A DNA stretch of 28,976 nucleotides from positions 1-28,976 of IMG/VR virus record IMGVR_UViG_3300046007_008659, one strand, 5' to 3'. A model generated the notes under the pieces. The model searched no databases. It was not told where the DNA came from and saw only the letters and a program-made list of their open reading frames with translations. Position 1 is the stretch's first letter. The number at the start of each line of letters is the position of its first letter. This document shows, one piece after another, positions 28,950 to 28,976 of the stretch. The DNA comes from a virus. The position numbers were made by a program, and so were the translations under genes.

Positions 28950-28976
28950 GGCTGTGTTTTTGCGTTCGTTCCCTCT

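Noticed and set aside
1-28976. CRISPR array, reverse transcriptase/DGR, transposase or IS element
   Set aside because: No spaced repeats, no RT motif and no transposase or terminal repeats were seen.

Overview
This window is a contiguous stretch of a tailed-phage genome, either a prophage or a free phage with integration genes. It is GC-rich with tightly packed genes, and I see no clearly bacterial housekeeping gene. It begins inside a lambda-type portal gene, so the terminase lies upstream and outside. Nothing in the window fixes the host. The many TCGA-containing words, a phage csrA and secreted Cys-rich proteins would fit a Planctomycetota-type or similar Gram-negative host, but this is a weak inference.

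Region 1 (1-11883, + strand) is the virion module: portal, head protease with an in-frame nested scaffold, gp7-type major capsid protein, small decoration protein, head-tail connector candidates, tail tube, tail assembly chaperone with a probable -1 frameshift extension, a short tape measure, then distal tail and surface proteins, ending with a zinc-ribbon protein. Most genes overlap by 1-8 bases or have short spacers.

Region 2 (11888-13156, - strand) is an integration cassette: an intact tyrosine recombinase followed by two small genes. Its upstream intergenic region carries a 20-bp piece resembling the 3' end of a tRNA gene, a good attP candidate. An excisionase-type HTH protein follows on the + strand.

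Region 3 (13457-22269, + strand) is early and replication functions: small regulators, a pair of conserved phage proteins (one DUF2303-like), a tRNA-like cloverleaf directly before a second intact tyrosine recombinase, an Acb2/Tad1-like small helical protein, an HD phosphohydrolase, CsrA, a replication-initiator candidate with four 13-bp iterons and a G-free AT-rich tract inside its own coding sequence, a GNAT acetyltransferase, a DUF1643 protein, a PD-(D/E)xK nuclease, a protein with a domain like the C-terminal domain of the RNA polymerase alpha subunit, and a small HTH protein.

Region 4 (22270-28976, + strand) is a late module behind a consensus-like promoter: membrane proteins, a secreted thioredoxin-fold Cys-rich protein, a papain-like cysteine peptidase (lysin candidate), a proline-rich lipoprotein with a DnaJ-like zinc motif, a membrane/coiled-coil protein, a small broken reading frame, and a protein with two nearly identical Calx-beta domains.

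The most unusual features are the regulatory set (phage CsrA with nearby GGA motifs, and an alpha-CTD-like protein), the origin inside the initiator gene, the two recombinases each next to a tRNA-like sequence, and the papain-like enzyme in the lysis region.
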